Below, in pieces: positions 6,258 through 8,701 of a stretch of 8,701 nt of DNA. Source of the stretch: an uncultured Collinsella sp. Lineage in GTDB: Bacteria; Actinomycetota; Coriobacteriia; Coriobacteriales; Coriobacteriaceae. Where the stretch lies: the NCBI GenBank assembly GCA_958346165.1, contig CATVQO010000055.1:1-8701 (forward strand). The letters run 5' to 3'. Both the position numbers and the translations under genes were made by a program. The notes under the pieces are model-generated. The model ran no database searches. It was not told where the DNA came from and saw only the letters and a list, made by a program, of their open reading frames with translations. Within the stretch, counting starts at the first letter, position 1. Every line of letters begins with the position of its first letter.

Positions 6258-7133
6258 TCATTTTCCGAGCCAGTTTTTGAACCACCACTCCATGGAGCGG
6301 CTCATCTCGGCCATAAAGGGGCTCGTGTGCTTGCGGGTGTAGATATCCACGACGCGCTCCCCCACCTCGCGGGCGTGCGGGCGAAACATCGCATCCATCT
6401 CGGCCACCTGCGCATCCATAGTCGCGGCATCCGCACGGCAGTAGCGCTCCTCGTGCACCAGGTTCACCACGGGGTGCGCGATTGCCGGGCGCTCCTTACG
6501 GGGCGTGCCGATGATGAGCATCGACAGCGGCATGGTATAGGGCGGCAGATCGAGCAGCGCGGCAACTTCCTCGGCGTTCTCGACGATGTCGCCGATATAG
6601 CAGCTCCCCAGCCCCAGGGCCTCGGCGGCAACCACGGCGTTTTGCGCGGCGATCACGGCATCCTGAGCCGCGATGGCAAAGTCGCCCAGACCCGGCGCGC
6701 GGCGGGGCGCCTTGCCCGTACGCTCGACAAACTCGGGCTCAAAGCAGCCCACGTGCTCAAACAGATCGATCCACTTGGCATAGTCGACCACAAATATAAG
6801 TGCCCAGGGCGCCTTGGCGATCATGGGCTGGTGGTCGCACAGGTCGGCCAGGCGGTCGAGCGTTGCCCGCTCGCGGACGCTCACGATGGAATACATCATC
6901 ATGGCGCCCGCCGACGGCGCGCGGCTCGCCGCATGCAAGATCGCCGCCCGCTGCTCGTCGGTCACCGCCACGGGACGGTCGTCGTCATCACGCGCGAAGG
7001 CACGCGTGGACGAGCGGTGTTCCAAGATGTCCAGCGCCGCGTTGCCCGTAGTCTCGACCGGATAGCCGCCCGCGTCCACGCCCACAGCTCCGCCGCAGTA
7101 CTCGGTGCCCGTCATACAAACCTGCTCGCCCAT
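6258..7133 (-). CDS. Nitroreductase-family FMN-dependent oxidoreductase
   Basis: A 291-residue member of the nitroreductase superfamily, enzymes that use FMN and NAD(P)H to reduce nitro compounds, quinones or flavins in the cytoplasm. The substrate here is unknown. Seen: the FMN-phosphate motif HRSSTRAF (39-46), the APSAGAMM segment (72-79), and the C-terminal-half FMN-site motif LGLGSCYIGDI (173-183), followed by PLSMLIIGTPRKERP (202-216), the usual beta-strand and cofactor-loop region. The C-terminal end is Trp-rich (EWWFKNW). The first 33 residues precede the normal domain start and carry two Cys (C6, C13). ATG 7133 is chosen because GAGGA lies 7 bases upstream; an internal GTG at codon 19 with GGAG 8 bases upstream is an alternative that would remove most of this extension. 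It is in the same orientation as kup, 158 bases upstream, and divergent from the sulfatase-like gene. Confidence 0.9.
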   Translation of the reverse strand: MGEQVCMTGTEYCGGAVGVDAGGYPVETTGNAALDILEHRSSTRAFARDDDDRPVAVTDEQRAAILHAASRAPSAGAMMMYSIVSVRERATLDRLADLCDHQPMIAKAPWALIFVVDYAKWIDLFEHVGCFEPEFVERTGKAPRRAPGLGDFAIAAQDAVIAAQNAVVAAEALGLGSCYIGDIVENAEEVAALLDLPPYTMPLSMLIIGTPRKERPAIAHPVVNLVHEERYCRADAATMDAQVAEMDAMFRPHAREVGERVVDIYTRKHTSPFMAEMSRSMEWWFKNWLGK

Positions 7134-7190
7134 AGCTCTATCCTCGCTAATTCTTTAAGAAGCCTTTACGTTTCCGTGTAATTCCCGTCC

Positions 7191-7196
7191 ATTATC
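7191..7196 (-). promoter_or_regulatory. Possible -10 box for the nitroreductase gene
   Basis: GATAAT on the minus strand, 5 of 6 to consensus, about 58 bases upstream of ATG 7133. No convincing -35 is visible at 16-18 bases, so this is tentative. The remaining divergent intergenic space (7134-7346) holds no gene; only a short 6-bp stem (TGGCTG 7247-7252 with CAGCCA 7264-7269) was noticed, and no clear plus-strand promoter. Confidence 0.25.
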
Positions 7197-7346
7197 GCGC
7201 AGGCCGCCACTACATTGCGCCACACCGCCACACGTGCGCGTTAATATGGCTGGTTGTTGTGCGCAGCCACCAATTGCAGCGCATATCTTGGTAACAATCG
7301 GGTAAACCTCCGCTTTCGTACGTTTTAGTTTGTGAGGAGTCTCAGC

Positions 7347-8701
7347 ATGTTCGCTGCCGCCATCTCGCTCGTCGGTCTTGCGGCGACCGTCTACCTTGTC
7401 TTGCGCGAGGCCAAGGCCATTTGCGCTCAGTCGGGCACCGTTGCCAAAAGCGCTCTTGGGTGGAGCGTCGCCTTCGGCCTGTTCCAGCTCTTTTTGACCA
7501 TTTGGGGCGCCATTGGCCTCGTCGCCCAAAACGAGCCGCTCGCCTTTGTGATGCTCATCCTGACCAACGCCATCCTCACCGGCTGCGCTTGGGCCAGCAT
7601 CGCACGCGACCGCATCGCCCCGCGCGTCTTTGCGTTCGCCAAGCCCGACGCCCCCGCCCCCACCGGCAAGCTCGCCCGCCTGCGCGGCGCCTTTGTGGGC
7701 AAACCACTCGTCGCCGCCGTCCTGTGCCTGCTGCTCGCCGGCGTCTTTGCGCTGCTGGGCATGGAGGTCTCGTCCAACCACGACTTTACCTGGGTCTACC
7801 CCCTGTGCATCCTGCTCGAGTGGGCCATCATCACCGTGCTCATGGTCGGCCTGTTCTTCCTGTTCCAGCGCCACGGCGTAGCTCCCGCGGTCCTGGCCTT
7901 TGCCCTCTTTGTCCTGGGCATTGCCGAGTTCTTCGTCATCACGTTTAAATCCATGCCCATCCAGCCGGGCGACCTTTCGGCCATCTCCACCGCCGCCGCG
8001 GTCGCCGGCACCGGCTACACCTTCTCGATCTCACTGTTCTGCGTGCTGTCCATGGGCTTTACCGCCATCGCCATGCTGCTGTGTGAGTACGCCGGCCTGG
8101 TGGCACCGCACCGTCAGAAGGGCGCCGCCAACGCCAAGCGCATGCTGCTCACCAACCTGCTCGTCGCCGTACTGTGCCTGGGCGGCGTGACCGCGCATGT
8201 CACGCTCATCGACTACTACAACACCCTCGGCATCACCGTCTACACCTGGCGCCCGCTCGAGAGCTACTGGCGCGAGGGCTACCTGCCCGCCTTTATTAGT
8301 GCAGCGCAGTCCATCAAGCCGCCCAAACCCGCCGACTACTCCGTCGACGATGCCAAGGCCACGCTCAAAAAGTACGCCAAGGCCTACGACAAGTCCGACG
8401 CGGCCAAGAGCGACGAGCGCGCCGCCGCAAAGGAGCAGTTCGATAGCGAGAAGCCCACGGTCATCGCCATCATGAACGAGACGTTCTCCGACCTGTCGAT
8501 CTACCAGAACATGCGCGCCGGCTACGAGGGCCCGCAGTACTTTAAGAACCTGTCCAACTGCCTCAGCCGCGGCAAGCTCTACGTGAGCGCCTACGGCGGC
8601 GGCACCGCCAATACCGAGTTTGAGTTTATGACCGGCAACTCCATGGCCAACCTGGGCTCGGGCGTGTACCCCTACACCATCTACAACATGGAAACGACCG
8701 G
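7347..8701 (+). CDS. LTA-synthase/sulfatase-family membrane enzyme, 3' end outside window
   Basis: Open to the right edge, with 451 residues visible. ATG 7347 has GAGGAG (7334-7339) 7 bases upstream. The N-terminus is a polytopic membrane domain with about eight hydrophobic segments (2-20, 37-60, 64-84, 121-138, 149-173, 180-201, 225-246, 267-287). An extracytoplasmic linker rich in Lys/Ala/Asp follows (about 323-369). The start of an alkaline-phosphatase-type catalytic domain comes next: TVIAIMNETFSDLS (371-384) with the metal ligand E378, and GGGTANTEFEFMTG (417-430), where T420 aligns with the catalytic threonine of staphylococcal LtaS (T300). COG1368 enzymes of this type transfer glycerol-phosphate or related groups to lipid-linked polymers outside the cell. 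The later metal ligands (Asp-His) lie beyond the window, so activity cannot be fully judged. Staphylococcal LtaS has five TM helices, so this is a longer-membrane-domain relative; lipoteichoic acid synthesis is a possible but unproven role. Confidence 0.9.
   Translation, partial: MFAAAISLVGLAATVYLVLREAKAICAQSGTVAKSALGWSVAFGLFQLFLTIWGAIGLVAQNEPLAFVMLILTNAILTGCAWASIARDRIAPRVFAFAKPDAPAPTGKLARLRGAFVGKPLVAAVLCLLLAGVFALLGMEVSSNHDFTWVYPLCILLEWAIITVLMVGLFFLFQRHGVAPAVLAFALFVLGIAEFFVITFKSMPIQPGDLSAISTAAAVAGTGYTFSISLFCVLSMGFTAIAMLLCEYAGLVAPHRQKGAANAKRMLLTNLLVAVLCLGGVTAHVTLIDYYNTLGITVYTWRPLESYWREGYLPAFISAAQSIKPPKPADYSVDDAKATLKKYAKAYDKSDAAKSDERAAAKEQFDSEKPTVIAIMNETFSDLSIYQNMRAGYEGPQYFKNLSNCLSRGKLYVSAYGGGTANTEFEFMTGNSMANLGSGVYPYTIYNMETT

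Noticed and set aside
7247..7269. Short stem TGGCTG/CAGCCA in the divergent intergenic region as an operator
   Set aside because: A 6-bp match with an 11-base loop is expected by chance in DNA of this composition.
7155..7874. Minus-strand open frame opposite the sulfatase-family gene
   Set aside because: Antisense shadow of a gene with clear membrane and catalytic motifs; the product is a Gly/Asp/Glu-rich string with no domain.

Overview
The window looks like a chromosomal segment of a high-GC Gram-positive gut anaerobe, most likely a member of the Coriobacteriia such as Collinsella. This is an inference. It rests on strong G/C preference at third codon positions, an LTA-synthase-type membrane sulfatase, and the overall style of the proteins; no rRNA or other marker is present to prove it. 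Six protein genes plus one small ORF fill almost all of the sequence. No tRNA, rRNA, CRISPR, insertion sequence or phage gene was seen, and no gene-free stretch exceeds about 215 bases.

Layout. (1) 2-1267, plus strand: the 3' part of rlmKL, a 23S rRNA methyltransferase whose N-terminal half lies outside the window. (2) 1264-1336: a strong stem-loop terminator serving the leftward genes. (3) 1361-6099, minus strand: a potassium-related block read right to left. It consists of kup (K+ uptake permease), a small single-TM protein, a KdpD-like histidine kinase that lacks the usual N-terminal cytoplasmic domains, and a KdpE-like response regulator. (4) 6258-7133, minus strand: a nitroreductase-family flavoprotein. 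(5) 7347-8701, plus strand, running off the right edge: a polytopic LTA-synthase/sulfatase-family enzyme.

How the genes may work together. KdpD/KdpE normally control the high-affinity KdpFABC pump. Here no kdpFABC genes are visible and the pair sits downstream of kup. Kup has a good promoter (exact TATAAT) and a short leader. Upstream of it lies a tandem TTTATAC/TTTAGGC pair spaced 11 bp, which resembles the E. coli KdpE operator as I remember it. A Rho-independent-type hairpin with a U-rich tail separates kup and the small ORF from kdpD, so the sensor genes are probably expressed at a lower or separately controlled level. My working hypothesis is a self-contained K+ uptake and sensing locus built on Kup instead of KdpFABC.

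Two of the intergenic hairpins (3732-3770 and 6225-6253) share an AAAGGG(G)AC core and look like members of one dispersed palindromic repeat family.
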